DNA of 64,000 nt from the NCBI GenBank assembly GCA_002682825.1, contig NOKP01000003.1, positions 372,001 to 436,000 of the forward strand, read 5' to 3'. The notes under the pieces are model-generated. The model did not search any database, was not told the origin of the DNA, and saw only the letters and a list, made by a program, of their open reading frames with translations. Source of the stretch: Neonectria sp. B-13 (lineage: Eukaryota; Ascomycota; Sordariomycetes; Hypocreales; Nectriaceae). Both the position numbers and the translations under genes were made by a program. This document shows, in pieces, positions 44,201 through 55,882 of this stretch (positions are counted from its first letter, which is position 1; every line of letters begins with the position of its first letter).

Positions 44201-45686
44201 TGGAGATATCTCGCTATTGCGTAATGTGTTAGAGAGTCGCGATTACAAGCAAAGAGATGATCAACCGAGGGAACTAGGCAGTCTCTTGCACTACGCTTCC
44301 TCAGAAGAGGTAGTGGACCTCCTTTTCAAGTTCTCATCAGAGCTGAGCCTTTTCGATAAACACGAGGCCCCCGAGGCCATGCATCGCATTCCAGATATGT
44401 GCGGCGACGAAGATCAGAAATTTTGCAGCGTACGGTTTGTTCAGCGAGCAATGAAGCGCACTCCCTACCTGCTTACCGAGAAAGTATGGACGGAGCAGAC
44501 AGTACTGGAATACGGATGTCAAAGGGCCTTCTGGGGACTGGTCAGGCTTGCAATCTCAGAAATGGTCAGCCAAGACGTGATGCAGGGCCTTGATGGTACC
44601 GACTTTATCTGCGATGTTATTAAGAGCAGAAACATTATGTCATCAGACCGAGTGGATATTATCAGAACCTTATGTGAAGCCAGGGCACGATCAAGTCACA
44701 CCAACGCAAAGTTTATCACGGCCTTGGATTACGCCGTTGAACTCGACCAAGATGCGGACAATGAGGAAATCATTCGCCTTCTTCTTTCTATGAAGACAAT
44801 TTCCTTGGACCAGACAGTTAATGGGATCAGGACCACGGCCTTAATGTCGTCAGCCCTTCAGAACAAGCTCACTTTCGCTAAACTTCTACTCGACGCTGGG
44901 GCCGACCCATATGCACTTACATTTGGCAAATCTGCCCTTGGCTGTTCGATAGAGGCTTCACACTTACAGATGTTCTACCTCTTGTTGCATTATACAAAGC
45001 GCGGAGTCAATGCCACAGGTTGGGACCTGCGAGACAGAGACGCGCTTCATAATTGTGCAAGTACCCCCGCCAATGCCATTATACTCGAAATGGCGTCGCA
45101 TCTTATTGCTTTGGAGAGGTTTCACCCATATGAGGACCGTATGGCGGCCCTAAAGCTTGCAGTTACCTGCTCGAATTGTATCATGGTGAAAGCCTTACTT
45201 GATTCTAGCATACTTGATTTGAGTCTAGGCTTCTCCACTGAGGACGGTCCTTCGACTTTGCTACGTCACCTTATTTACAAAATGGGTAATCTTACCAAGA
45301 GTCTTGATGATTGGAATTTGCCTTGTACGTGGCAGGGAAGGCTGGAAACTATGCGGGTGCTGCTCATGAGTGGGAAGATGGAACCCTACAAGGCAAATGC
45401 AAACTGGATACCACTCGAAATGGCAAGAGCGACTGGCTTTACGGACTTCACACACATGCTGGAAGAATATCTCGATGGAGGCGACATATCACAATCTTTA
45501 GTGCCTGAAGACTACCCCGAGAGGTTTTTCCCTGACGGTCCGAATGGGAAATTTCGACCATATCACCGGATACTCAACTTGGAGTTGGACACAACAGCCG
45601 CACGAGCAGTTAGTGAGGTGCCGGAGAGGGAAGACCATGACCTATCCTCCTTACGCGCAAATGATACGCCAGAGTCGCCGCTGTAG
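41213..45686 (+). CDS. SesB-NACHT-ankyrin NLR-like protein
   Basis: 1,472 residues in two exons (41213-42109, 42165-45686); the intron restores frame between IFDGKK and VVDENSACLGYRSLEI. Domains: a SesB-type alpha/beta hydrolase at about residues 30-290 (SIVFVHGFNGHPERTW, LFIAHSLGGIVVKEAL with nucleophile Ser, FFLGTPHGGSD); a NACHT NTPase with Walker A IKGKPGSGKS near residue 446 and Walker B CCYIDALDECPEDD near residue 550; and downstream FRICLSSRHYPEI and FIHESVRDFLL winged-helix-like segments. The C-terminal half contains degenerate ankyrin-type repeats (TALMSSALQNKLTFAKLLLDAGADPYAL, AALKLAVTCSN-type helices). This architecture is a fungal NLR: C-terminal sensor, NACHT oligomerisation, N-terminal effector enzyme. 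Catalytic Ser and P-loop are intact, so it may be functional. Confidence 0.93.
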
Positions 45687-47289
45687 AGACAGCTAGACTA
45701 AGGAAATTTTACATCATCTATTGTGAAATGTTACTAAAGATTCGCCGTAAATTTCTGCCTTGGACTAGGTTGGTCGGTCGTCTCCCTTTGTTTACTGTAA
45801 ATATGAAGAACATTATTGTAACTTGCGGGAAAGCTTACTACAAAATTTCCATTCTTTCTGTTCATTGCGCTTAGTAGTGCGAAGAGGAATCGTAGTCGAA
45901 GACGCCTCCCTGTTTTATCACGTAGCCGCCCAACGTGTTGCACCTTAACAGGATGGAGATATTTCGGTATGGAGGCTATGATTGGCGCCCAGTAAGGGCC
46001 GAGAATGCCGGGGTAACAATGCGAGCGCGTTATAAGCGCGTGTCTTGTCGCACTTTCATCTGATGTCGTCTCATCTCATATTGACTTCTCTGGAGTAAGA
46101 CGTGGATGAATCATCAGGAGTTTGGAGCGTCTGTCATAGAGAGCGTGTCATGTGCCTCCGATTGGCTGAACCTCGGGAGCGGGGTGGAGCTTGAGCTTGG
46201 GTGGGATAAATGACGAATGAGAGAGGGGGGAGGCGCTTGTTGAAGCTTCCGACAATGGCTTGGTGAGCTATCATCAAGCAAACAAAGAATTCAACTAGGC
46301 GGAGGAAAAAACTGGATGAGGTACTACCGGGCCGGAGAAAGAAGGGAGGATCATGCAGCTAAAACAAACAGATTACATCATTCCCCGTTTTCAAGTCCCA
46401 GTTCAGGGCTGAAGATCTGGCTCGCGTGTCTTTTTCACATGTGGTGCGGATGTGTCGTCATCGAAGCCATCTAGGCTATCGCGGCCATCGTCATCGGCGT
46501 TGCCGGATTCTTGTTAGGTTGGATGTTACCCGACCGCAGCTGGTTTCTAGGTCTGCCTGCCGAATGCTTCCCGTCGTTAGGGGTCCAACATCGCTGGGCT
46601 TCTGGAATCCCTCTGTAGCTTAAAACAATTTACCAAGCTGAGTAGCTATTCCTGCCATGGATTGATGCGATCAAGGGAGCCGCTTCAGCTTCGTCCCCCT
46701 CCCCAGCCTCCCTTTATTGCTTCATCCATCGCATTCCGTCCTTTCTCCAGCCTCCTCCGCGCAAAAGGCCCCCACACTCGGCAGCCCCTGCTAGGCTGAA
46801 CTCCCTGCTAGCGACGGTTTAGCTGCCGCCTGATACCACCTAGCGAGAGGAGGGGCTTGGGTTCTCCAGTGGACGATCCCGCTGGAAAGCCGCCGGAAAC
46901 CCACCGCAGTGCCGTACCTCAGGTACCTAGTCTAGCCGCCTGCAGTGTCTACAGTGCTGAGTGCCCGCCCGCAGAGGTTGTAGGCCCACCAAGGAGGAAC
47001 CCGCCGGAAAAAAGACCTGGTCGAAAGCTGGGTCTGGCCACATCAACATTCCGTCGATTCCTCTCCGCGACGCATTCACTGACCCTCTTCTTCCTCACAT
47101 CATCATCATCACCACCTCCTCCACCACCACAACCACAATCACTACTAAATCCGCACGCAACCCGCCACCCTCGTCGACGCCGTGCGCGTGCGCTCTCCTT
47201 CTACTTCTCTGCTTCTCTCTTCCTTCGTCTTCCCTATCGAAACCCGTGCACCCGCTTTCAACCCACCGTCGCTCTCGCAGCTCTTCAGA
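45687..47289. other. Long intergenic region with low-complexity leader
   Basis: 1.6 kb. From 46,680 it becomes C/T-rich, and 47,095-47,150 is a run of CAT/CAC/CTC triplets just before the next gene, typical of a fungal housekeeping promoter and 5' leader. I see no coding sequence. Confidence 0.45.
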
Positions 47290-48456
47290 ATGGCTCCTCC
47301 GCCGAACCCAAACCTGCCTCTTCAGGAGAGGTTGCTGGCCCTCGCCAAGACCCTCCAGTGTACGTGCCCTCGCCTCTTCTCTCCCCATGAATCTTCAAGG
47401 GACTCCCTGCTAACGTTTGCTTGCCCTCGTCGCAGTCGCTTGGTTTGCTGGGTATGTAATCTCTTTATCGCAGCTCGGAGCTGTGGCCCTCTCGCCCCCT
47501 CCATATCGGCCACATTGGCGACCTAAACTCGCGCGGCACCGCACCATCAACTCGACATCGCGAAGTAACACACACTCGAATGCGATCCATGACTAACATC
47601 TCTACAGGCACCTCACCCTGATTCTCACCACCCTTCGATATGGCTTCTCTTGGCTTCGCATGAACTACTACAGTGGTGTTGCCCAGTTCACCTACCGCAC
47701 TTCCTTCGTCGCCGCCGCCCTCACCTACGGCATCGTCGTCTACAAGACCCAGCGCGCTCGCGCAAAGACTGGCACTCGCGCTCCTGGCGGCTACATTGGC
47801 CTCCTCGCCGATGAGAACATCCAGTATCTCGGTACGACCCCAGCCTGCGCCTCCTGCGTCGCGCCCCAATCTGCCCCCCTCAATATTTACTAATACTGTG
47901 TCTAGCTATGGCTCTGATCTGGCTCTTCTCGCCGCAGTACCCCCTCGCCCTCTTGCCCTACTCCATCTACTCCGTCTTCCACGTCGCTACCTACACTCGC
48001 GCCAACCTTATTCCCACTCTGTCGGCTCCCAAGCCCACTCCCGAGGCCGATGGCGCTTCTCCCAACCGCAAGCCCATCGGCGCCAGCCCTCTGGCTGACA
48101 AGATCGGTGCCTTTGTGAAGGAATACTACGACGCCTCCATGTCCGTCGTTTCTAGCCTCGAGATCCTCCTCTGGTTCCGCATCCTCTTGTCCGCCATCTT
48201 CTTCCAGCGCCGATCTTGGATCCTTATCACCCTCTACACGGCCTTCCTCCGCGCTCGCTACTCTCAGAGCACTCACGTCCAGACCTCATTCTCTCAGCTT
48301 GGCGCTCGTGTCGACTCTCTTGTCGGCGCTCAGGGAACTCCTCCCGCCGCCCGCCAGATCTGGGGAACCATCAAGGACACTGCCAAGCAGTTCCAAGATG
48401 CCACTGATCTCAGCAAGTACATCAGCAGTGGCGCCCCGGCCAAGAAGACCTCATAG
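47290..48456 (+). CDS. POM33: Pom33/TMEM33-family ER and nuclear-pore membrane protein
   Basis: 286 residues in four exons: 47290-47359, a 16-bp microexon 47436-47451, 47608-47831, 47906-48456. All phases agree. The N-terminus MAPPPNPNLPLQERLLALAK leads through FAWFAG (microexon) to HLTLILTTLRYGFSWL and YYSGVAQFTYRTSFVAAALT, then GGYIGLLADENIQYL joined to AMALIWLFSPQYPLALLPY. This is the Pom33/Per33/Tts1 family: several hydrophobic helices that shape tubular ER and nuclear-pore-adjacent membrane. The last helices (SSLEILLWFRILLSAIFF, SWILITLYTAFLRARY) precede an amphipathic basic C-terminus used for membrane and karyopherin contact in yeast. Expression is probably constitutive. Confidence 0.92.
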
Positions 48457-49321
48457 AGGCATTGCGCACCACAAAACGACGTTTTATCGCGCCGACTCGC
48501 TTGCGCTCCAAGTTTTCGACTTGAACGAGAGATGACAAGACATGGACCATGACGCGACTTGGTTCCAGGCTGCCATTTCAGCCAAAACACGTGACGACTA
48601 CTGAGGTTGAGTCTGAGGGCCGAAGATTGATGGCTGGGAGGATATAGACGGCCCTAGCAAGTGACGGGCTTGGGCGAGGGAAAGGCTTGCAGTCTTGGGG
48701 GTAGTTGTATTTGTTTTTACTGCCTGGGGGAGCTTCTCTTGTACTACTGTGCTCACCTTCACTGGAAGGTGTTTGATGGGCTGAACAGAGGCTTAGCTCT
48801 ACGCATTTGGGATTGGGGGAAATGGGATATGGGATGCGCGAAGGGGGTTTCCCTGGTGTTGGGGATAATGCTGTATCACTCTGGTTTTCAGCCAGCCACC
48901 TATTTTCTTTCCAATTGAGCCCTTGTTTTAGTTACGAACAGTGTCTTTGCCAGTCTTTGAAGCCGTGAATGCTATCGAGTAAGAAGCAAACAATATTTAG
49001 CAAAACTCCACCTGATACTGCCATCAATGCTGTGCAACTCGTCACTGTTCCTTAAAATTTCGAAACACAATGAAAATTCAATCCCGGTTTCAACAGAGTG
49101 TCATGACGATTATACAGAGAAGCAAGCTGAAGTATTTATGGTGGGGCGGCCAGCTGACTCCATCCATGACGTCGTCCCGCTACTAACCACTCGCGACCAT
49201 CTTCAACTCTCCTGCAACATCCACACCTTGTCACCGTCTCCTCCGCCGCCGAACTACCTCCAAGGACCGGGACCGTTACAAGAGCCTTGAAAGCACCTCT
49301 GGGCTACAACATCCAGCGGCC
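48457..49321. other. Intergenic region
   Basis: 865 bp between co-directional genes; the 3' UTR of the Pom33 gene and the promoter of the PTEN gene. CT-rich from 49,200. No other gene seen. Confidence 0.4.
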
Positions 49322-51280
49322 ATGGCATCGCTGCTCAGACAGATCGTCGCGGGCCCTAGAGCTCGTCATCCCGAAGCTGGGCTGGATCTCTGCTACGTGA
49401 CGGATCATATCATTGCGACGTACGTCTGCCCGCACCCATATCCTTTCCTTGAACTTGCAGCTGCCTCTAGGCCCTGAACTCGTCGTTCGCTTGCTAATGC
49501 GACGCGCCCTTGACACAGGTCCGGCCCCTCTCAGACATACCCGCAACTGGCGTACCGAAACCCGCTCGACCAGCTCGTCACCTTCCTCGATTCGAAACAC
49601 GGCCAGGACTGGGCAATATGGGAATTCCGCGCAGAAGGCACAGGATATCCTGACGACGCTGTGTACAACCGCATAAGACATTACCCGTGGCCTGATCATC
49701 ATCCACCGCCCTTCCGCTTGGTGCCCTTGATCATGGCGAGCATGCGCAACTGGCTGCATGGGGGCGAGCTGACAGAAGCAGGGGTCACACATGACGGCAC
49801 GGAAAACTCTACGAGCGATGCGACAGGCCGAGATGAGAAGCGGAAGAAGCGTGTTGTAGTTGTCCACTGCAAGGCCGGCAAGGGGAGGAGCGGCACTGCC
49901 AGCTGCAGCTACCTTATCGCCGAGGAGGGTTGGAAACCGGAAGACGCCCTCGCGCGCTTCACGGAGCGGCGAATGCGGCCCAAGTTCGGTGCGGGCATTT
50001 CCATCCCTTCTCAGCTCCGCTGGATCAGCTACGTCGAACGCTGGACCCGCGGCGGCAAAAAGTACGTGGAACGGCCAATTGAGATTGTCGAGATTCACGT
50101 CTGGGGCTTGCGCAGTGGCGTCAAAGTCGACGTGGAAGCCTTTGCGGACGAGGGCAAGCGAATCGAGATCCTTCATACATTCAAGAAGAGCGAGCGAGTG
50201 GTGGTAGACGGAACGAAGCCTGAAGAGAGCAGCATGGCAGACCTGGTATGGGAAATGGCCGGGTACAACGTCGACCGGCCGAAAGGCAAGGCACCCGAGG
50301 AGGCAGACTTTGCAGATGCCACGAACCCGAAGGACTTGGAAAGTAAGGCAGCGGAAGACGGAAAGGTCAGTATTGACAAGGACAGCACAAAAGCAAAGGC
50401 TCTCACACATGCAAAATCAATTAAGCGAAAGAGTACACAGCTCCTCCACAAGGTCTCTCCGTCAGACTCGAAACAATCCAACAAGTCCCAGATCAAGACG
50501 GCAGCTGCTCCTAGCAGCACCTCCTCGAAAACCGATGTCACCAAGATATCGTCAGATTCAGAGCCGGGAGGCATGGCTGTCATCCTGAGGCCTGCTGAGC
50601 CTATCCGAATTGCTAACAGCGATGTCAACATCTCGGTGGAGCGGCGCAATAAGACTCACAAAAGCATGGGTCTTACCTTGGTGACGGCGGTGGCCCATGT
50701 CTGGTTCAACACCTTTTTTGAGGGGCAGGGCCCGGAGCAGGACGGGCGACCTGCGAACAGCGGTGTTTTTGGAATCGATTGGGACGCCATGGATGGCATC
50801 AAAGGCTCCAGCCGAAAAGGCGCTCGCGCCTTTGATCGCATTGCGGTTGTATGGCGAGTTCCCGGCACCGACGGTGACCTGGAGAAGGAGGCGCAGGGCG
50901 AAGTTGTCGAGGAGCCGGCCGAGGGTCAACCCGTGGCACAGACGACGCCAGCCGACTGGAAAGGCACAGGGAAGCAAGATCCCGACGCGGAGAAGCAGCT
51001 GGGACTGCGGGTACAAAGCTCTGAGAGTGTGGATGTGAGCAAGGCCAGTAGTCTCAGAAGCGTGAACGACGACGACAACACTAAAGACAAGGACGAGGAA
51101 GATGGAGGGTCGCTTGAAGGTGTCAAGTCGAGTGGACCATCGGGAGATGATTTACAAGTGGATGACGAAAGAAGCAAGACTTTAGACAAGAGGGAAGAAG
51201 CTGAGAAGACGCAAGCGAAAGAAGATATTGCAGAGCCCAGAGATGGAACACAGGAGTCGGAGACGAAGGGCAAACAATAG
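49322..51280 (+). CDS. TEP1: PTEN/Tep1-type phosphoinositide 3-phosphatase
   Basis: 619 residues in two exons (49322-49419, 49519-51280). The intron splits a Thr codon and joins TDHIIA-T to SGPSQTYPQLAYRN. The catalytic P-loop is HCKAGKGRSGTASC, the PTEN signature with both basic residues; the phosphatase domain covers about residues 1-195 and includes DWAIWEFRAEGTGYPD and HYPWPDHHPPPF. A short charged insert precedes the P-loop. A C2-like domain with WGLRSGVKVDVEAF follows. The last roughly 150 residues are Glu/Asp/Lys-rich and probably disordered. It dephosphorylates PtdIns(3,4,5)P3 or other 3-phosphoinositides at the plasma membrane, affecting polarity and development. Confidence 0.93.
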
Positions 51281-51558
51281 ATGAGGATGAGGATGAGAGA
51301 GGGAGGGTCTGGTATGATGTACGAGTTTGGTGACTACTGTTCATAACAAACAACATAAATACCCTATATTCCAATACTAGATGTAGCTGTCAAGTCGCTG
51401 GTCATAGTCTTGATACCTCGAGTGAAAGATCTATTGAAACCAGTGCTGCCAAATACAGACGCAGTGTTGACACGCCTACTGGTCCCGAAGAGAAGCACCC
51501 AGAGCTCTTCCGACCAGACCTCAACATCAATCGCCGACAGTGCAAGCGAAAAGTCCCA

Positions 51559-52110
51559 ATGCAAGTCCTCGCCTTGAGCATGTCCCGCGCCGGCACATCC
51601 CGTAAGTCTGCCTTATTTCCACTCACATAGCATATAATTGCAGCCTCTAACAACCACTGCCAGCAATGCAACGCGTCCTCATGATCCTCGAGTACAACAA
51701 CGTCTACCACGGCTTCGCCCTCTTCGCCGACATCTGCGAGACCGAGTCTTGGGTAGAGGCCTTCAAGGCCAAGTACGAGCCCCAGCCTAGCCAACAGCCC
51801 TTCGGCTGCGAGGAGTTCGGCCACCTCCTCGGCCACTGCGGCTCCATCTGCGACTATCCCGCCAACGTCTTCGGCCCGGAGCTCGTCGAGGCGTACCCAG
51901 ACTCCAAGGTCGTCCTCGTCGAGCACGACGTAGAATCTTAGTACAAGAGCTTCGACGGGAGCTCATTGACGTGCCGCACAACCCCATCTGGCGCTTCCTC
52001 ACCGCCAAGCTTGGCTGGGTTGCGGATGTTGAATATCCTCAGCAGTTGAGACAAAGGGTATTTCGATGGCCAGGGACTCTCGCGTTGAGAGAAGGCGTCA
52101 GAATGAACAA
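51559..52110 (+). pseudogene. Broken sulfotransferase-family (Sulfotransfer_4-like) gene
   Basis: The first exon (51559-51601) encodes a P-loop-like start VLALSMSRAGTS; an intron at 51602-51663 leads to RVLMILEYNNVYHGFALF, FGPELVEAYPDSKVVLVEH and DVES, the conserved order of this fungal family. At 51939-51941 a TAG replaces the Trp/Tyr codon that normally follows DVES. The frame then continues YKSFDG, and a frameshift near 51960 is needed to reach LIDVPHNPIWRFL, after which homology fades. With one nonsense change and one frameshift it is very probably dead. It lies between PTEN and Ctk2, transcribed toward Ctk2. Confidence 0.82.
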
Positions 52111-52165
52111 AAGCTGAACAAATAGATCATCCGGCGAGATGGCAGCCGGGAATTCCATTTGTGTA

Positions 52166-53580
52166 TCAATAATGTCTCCCTCGTCCCCCCCTATAATGCC
52201 GTTCTCCTCGATACCCTCCATATGGCCCACCGCGTCGGTGATCCCCTCGCTCTCTGTGACCGTGGCCATGATACCCTCCTCCCCTGTGGCCGCCTTCATG
52301 CTGAGGAGGCACAGGAATCGGCTCCTCGATCTCGACTTCATACTCCTCAAACTCCTCGTTGAAATGTTCCTTGACCGTTTCTTGTTCCATCCTTGCGCTA
52401 TCGGGGTCGAACACGAACCGCATAGTGCCATCCTGCCCACGCGCCGTCCGCCGTCCTGATGCATCCCCGGCCAAAGTTGCTGACGTTACGGGAGAGGTTG
52501 CGGAGGCGGGGGTCGAAGGCTGAGGTTCCTCTGCTTCGCATCGGGGGCAGTGTAACAAGTAGCGTGGCTCGAAGGCCTTTTCCAAATCGTGATTGAGGCG
52601 AATCTTGATGTCGATCATCTTGTTCAGGTCAAACTGCGACCCCAGCTTTGTCGACTTGTAATGTTGAGCATACAGGTCCAAAATGTCGAGCATCGTTTCC
52701 ATGACGGCACCGCGGTGATACTGGCGTCGCTTAGCCGCAAATTCGTGGACCTTGTCCAAGTGCTCCTCCCGCATCAAAGCCGTGAGCTCTACGATGGCCA
52801 TGCACATGGAGAAGGTGGTGCGCTTGATGGGGACAAAGGTCTTGTACATGTCGATGCACATGGCGTAGGCGGTATTGAAGAACTCTTTCCCACCTTCTTT
52901 TCCGAGAATGTTTCGGACGATCTTGACGAGCAGCTTCTGAGGGTACCGGGTTCTGAAGTCGAATCCGATGGTTTCGAGGATGAGTCGTTCAAGGCAGATG
53001 ATGATTTTGCCGGGCGATTCGAAGATCTGTGAAAGGTCAGCTAGTCTGATAGAGGCGATGGCATGAACAGCATCCAGGCACATACCTTATCATCGGGCGT
53101 GGTTGGCTTCTCTGGGTTCTTGACATTGTATGCAGCCGCAAGAATTTCCTTAGACTTCTTGATCGTATCTTCCACCTTGCATGCCACGAACAGAGAAGCC
53201 AGCGCGGCGTCCTGGTAGTTATACTCGGCGTCGCGGAAGTTGAGTCGAAACTTGTGAAAGTACGTGCACGCCGTGTCGAAGGATCGAACAGGCCTAGAAC
53301 ATATTAGCCTTGGCCGCACAGATACTCCGGCAGAAATTGCCACGGGCGAGGGGGCTCACAGTTGTAGATACTCTCTCACATTCTCAATTAGCTGCACGCC
53401 CTGGAGACGGTAGCTATCCTGTCGCGCGGGGTCGCAGCCGTTGTCCTTGAGCATGCGACGGAGCTTCAGCTCGGTAGTATATTGATTCGAGCTGGAGATG
53501 AAGCCTGGATGAGGCCCAACCTTGACAGCAGTGTCGCCGTTGGTTGTGTTTGGCGGCTGATCCGAGTGCGAAGGCACCAT
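52166..53580 (-). CDS. CTK2: CTD kinase subunit beta, cyclin Ctk2
   Basis: 429 residues in three exons (53580-53360, 53293-53086, 53026-52166). The introns join NVREYLQL to PVRSFDTACTYFHKFRL and TTPDDK to IFESPGKIIICLERLILE. Two cyclin-box folds cover about residues 35-270, including YQDAALASLFVACKVEDT and FDFRTRYPQKLLVKIV. As the cyclin of the CTDK-I complex (Ctk1-Ctk2-Ctk3) it supports RNA polymerase II C-terminal-domain Ser2 phosphorylation in the nucleus. The C-terminus is a Gly/Arg/His-rich tail (GGHRGGGYHGHGHRERG and GGRGRHY), an RGG-like low-complexity segment that may bind RNA. The start ATG at 53580 precedes HPGFI, normal for the family. Confidence 0.93.
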
Positions 53581-55756
53581 CTTCGTTTTTGGCGGGTAGA
53601 GCTGGGCGCCCTGCAGTCGGTTTAGGGGTTTCGGACTCGATCTGTCGGATGCGGTTACGATGGCGATGACCCCATCAAAGTGGTTCTCTCGAGTATCAGG
53701 GCAAGTCGACCTTGTCTTCAGTGACGCTGGCGCAGCGCGATCGAGGCTGATCGTTTGAGGTTGCCACGGAGGCGCCGTCGAAGCTGCGGCGGTCGGAGCT
53801 GAGGATGTCGTGCGCTTCGCGTCTTCGTCCTGGTAGAAGTAACCGTGGGGGTCTATTCTGTTGGCTTTGGAGCTAAGAAGGCACGCGTCGTCGTCTTGGT
53901 CTCGTGGCGGGATCTGTGTTTGGGTTCAAACTCGATTGTTGTCTGGAGAAGCTCATGTTGCAACAAGGCTGAGAGTTGTGGCGCCAAAGTCGTAACGCAG
54001 CCACCGCCACACCTTGAGAGGCCAATCAATGCACTTTGTACCTCCAGCCTCACAGCGACACAACTAATTGATGATTAATTGGGCACATTCATGGTCGAGG
54101 AATCAAGGGCTGTCTTATCATGTTATTTTTAGGAAGGATGAAACTTCGACGCTCCTTGGATTGGGAAGGCCTGCATGATATTTCTGGGAAGCTGCCTGTT
54201 GGAACGATGGGAATTCGGATGAATAGGTACTGTTGTGCGACAATACTTAGGCCTGGTGCACATTTCCAGTGCCCATAGGTATCCAAAGAACCTCATACTG
54301 CTCCAGGGTAGATCTGAGATCTAACTGTTCACGCTGATTCGACGTCAACATAAACGTGAAGCATATCGCTGAAGTTATAAATATCAAAACGCATGCTGTG
54401 AGACCAGACATCTATTAGAGGCCATCCAATAGAATGATGACAACGAGACAATGCATAGTTATATAACTTGTTTGAATGCAATAAAAAGCAAGGACGATCT
54501 GATTTAAAAGTGAGTAATGATGATTGATCCGTCATGCTCATGCAGCGCGACACGTTCGAACAACATTCCACAGTTGCATCTACTCTTTCCTACGCCTTCT
54601 CTCCACCATCATACATCTCGCTCGTCACCGATGTCGACATTTCGTCAGACCGAGACATCTCTGTGGCGTGGATAGTTCGCAAATCCTTTTGCCAAGCGAC
54701 AGATCTCCACGCAGCCACTCGTTTCTCGAACAGAAGATCGACCTATGAAAATGAGCACAGAGTTCTAATGAAGTCAAGGGGAACGAAGCCGGAATACAAA
54801 TTCCCCCAAGCTCATGTTATCGGTGATGTGGGTCACAAGGCCTACCTAGCATGAAGCAGCTGCTAGGTAATAGAACCTGCGCAATATGCATTCCCAATTA
54901 AATATCAAGAAACTGGGAGTGATAGTGGATCAAGATTAAAGCATTGAGAGGCTGGAAAGTGCATCGATGAGCGCGATAAAGGCAATTATCTCAATCTTGT
55001 AATGTGAGTTGTGGACGATATATAGTGGCACCGCTACAGGCTTCGGACGCGGGGGAAAATACAAGCTCATCTCGCCTTGAGTGGCCTCCAGCGGATGACT
55101 GTTTAGTATCCGTATAGATTCTCTTCTCAAACTACAATTGAGTTTTCTTCAAAAAACAACGCCCCGAGTAGGTCAATTGTGACCCTAGTGCTGGTAAACA
55201 ATGTGAGAATTACCTTATGTGGTTACCAGATTGCGAATCAGCTATAATTCATGATTTAAGGAACTAGCAGGATAATCTTTCTTGAATATCCGTCGACGGA
55301 ATGTTTCACTTATTTAAGCGACAATATTTGCGGTGCAAGTGGGGATATTCGGACAAGGAGGTGGTTTCAAAGTGAGTTCATTTCTATTTAATGCAATACC
55401 TGCTAACGCCTGTTGAAATGTGGTCTGTTCTCAACGAAACACTAGGGACAAGCTTTATTTGCGGATGCTTGACCGAAGGAGGTTTCATCACTGGTGGAGT
55501 GAAACGAGACCTTGCGGAGCTAATTGGGAGACGTTAGCTGGCGATCACACGAAATGCTGGGGCTTGACATCACACTGGGGCGTCAGAGTCTTACCTGAAT
55601 GACTCAAGGAGCCGGCAAAGGGCCGTTTACCACCAATTATGATCCTCATTCTTCGACGTCGGACTTGAGCTGGGTATATACGAATTGTTCAAGTTGTCTA
55701 TGAGGTCGTCGTCGAAGAACTTGGCATTGGTTTGGCAGGCCCTGTTCGGTGTTTCC
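53581..55756. other. Gene-poor interval upstream of Ctk2
   Basis: About 2.2 kb. The left 300 bp is GC-rich and probably the Ctk2 promoter/leader. From 54,060 it is AT-rich with short frames; a frame at 54534-54854 (106 codons) has no recognisable motif and I do not call it. Nothing else identified. Confidence 0.4.
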
Positions 55757-55882
55757 TTATTCTAGGTCGGTTCCGGAGACGGTAGGGACGTGAACCTCAC
55801 CATCCTGGGGCTGGAACGAAGGGAAGGGGAGGGCGGCAGCCAGAGTGGCGCAGGCGATGGCGAGGATGGCGGAGGCGTTCAT
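55757..55882 (-). CDS. Small secreted-peptide candidate
   Basis: 41-residue frame from the ATG at 55882. The first 18 or so residues, MNASAILAIACATLAAALP, form a textbook signal peptide (short polar start, hydrophobic Ala/Leu core, small residues before the cleavage site). The mature part is only about 20 residues, acidic, and has no cysteines. The frame is open upstream to 55951, but those residues look like leader. It could be the first exon of a longer secreted protein, a pheromone-like or processed peptide, or a chance frame. No family recognised. Confidence 0.4.
   Translation of the reverse strand: MNASAILAIACATLAAALPFPSFQPQDGEVHVPTVSGTDLE

Noticed and set aside
46857..47390. Long plus-strand frame overlapping the start of the Pom33 gene
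   Set aside because: Pro/Ser/Arg-rich low-complexity translation of a CT-rich promoter and leader in another frame; no domain and incompatible with the well-supported gene.
54534..54854. 106-codon ATG frame in an AT-rich gap
   Set aside because: No motif, no splice context, no promoter signal; could not be supported as a gene.
55600..55606. Another TGACTCA site
   Set aside because: Exact match but not upstream of any recognised amino-acid gene; consistent with the chance frequency of a 7-mer.
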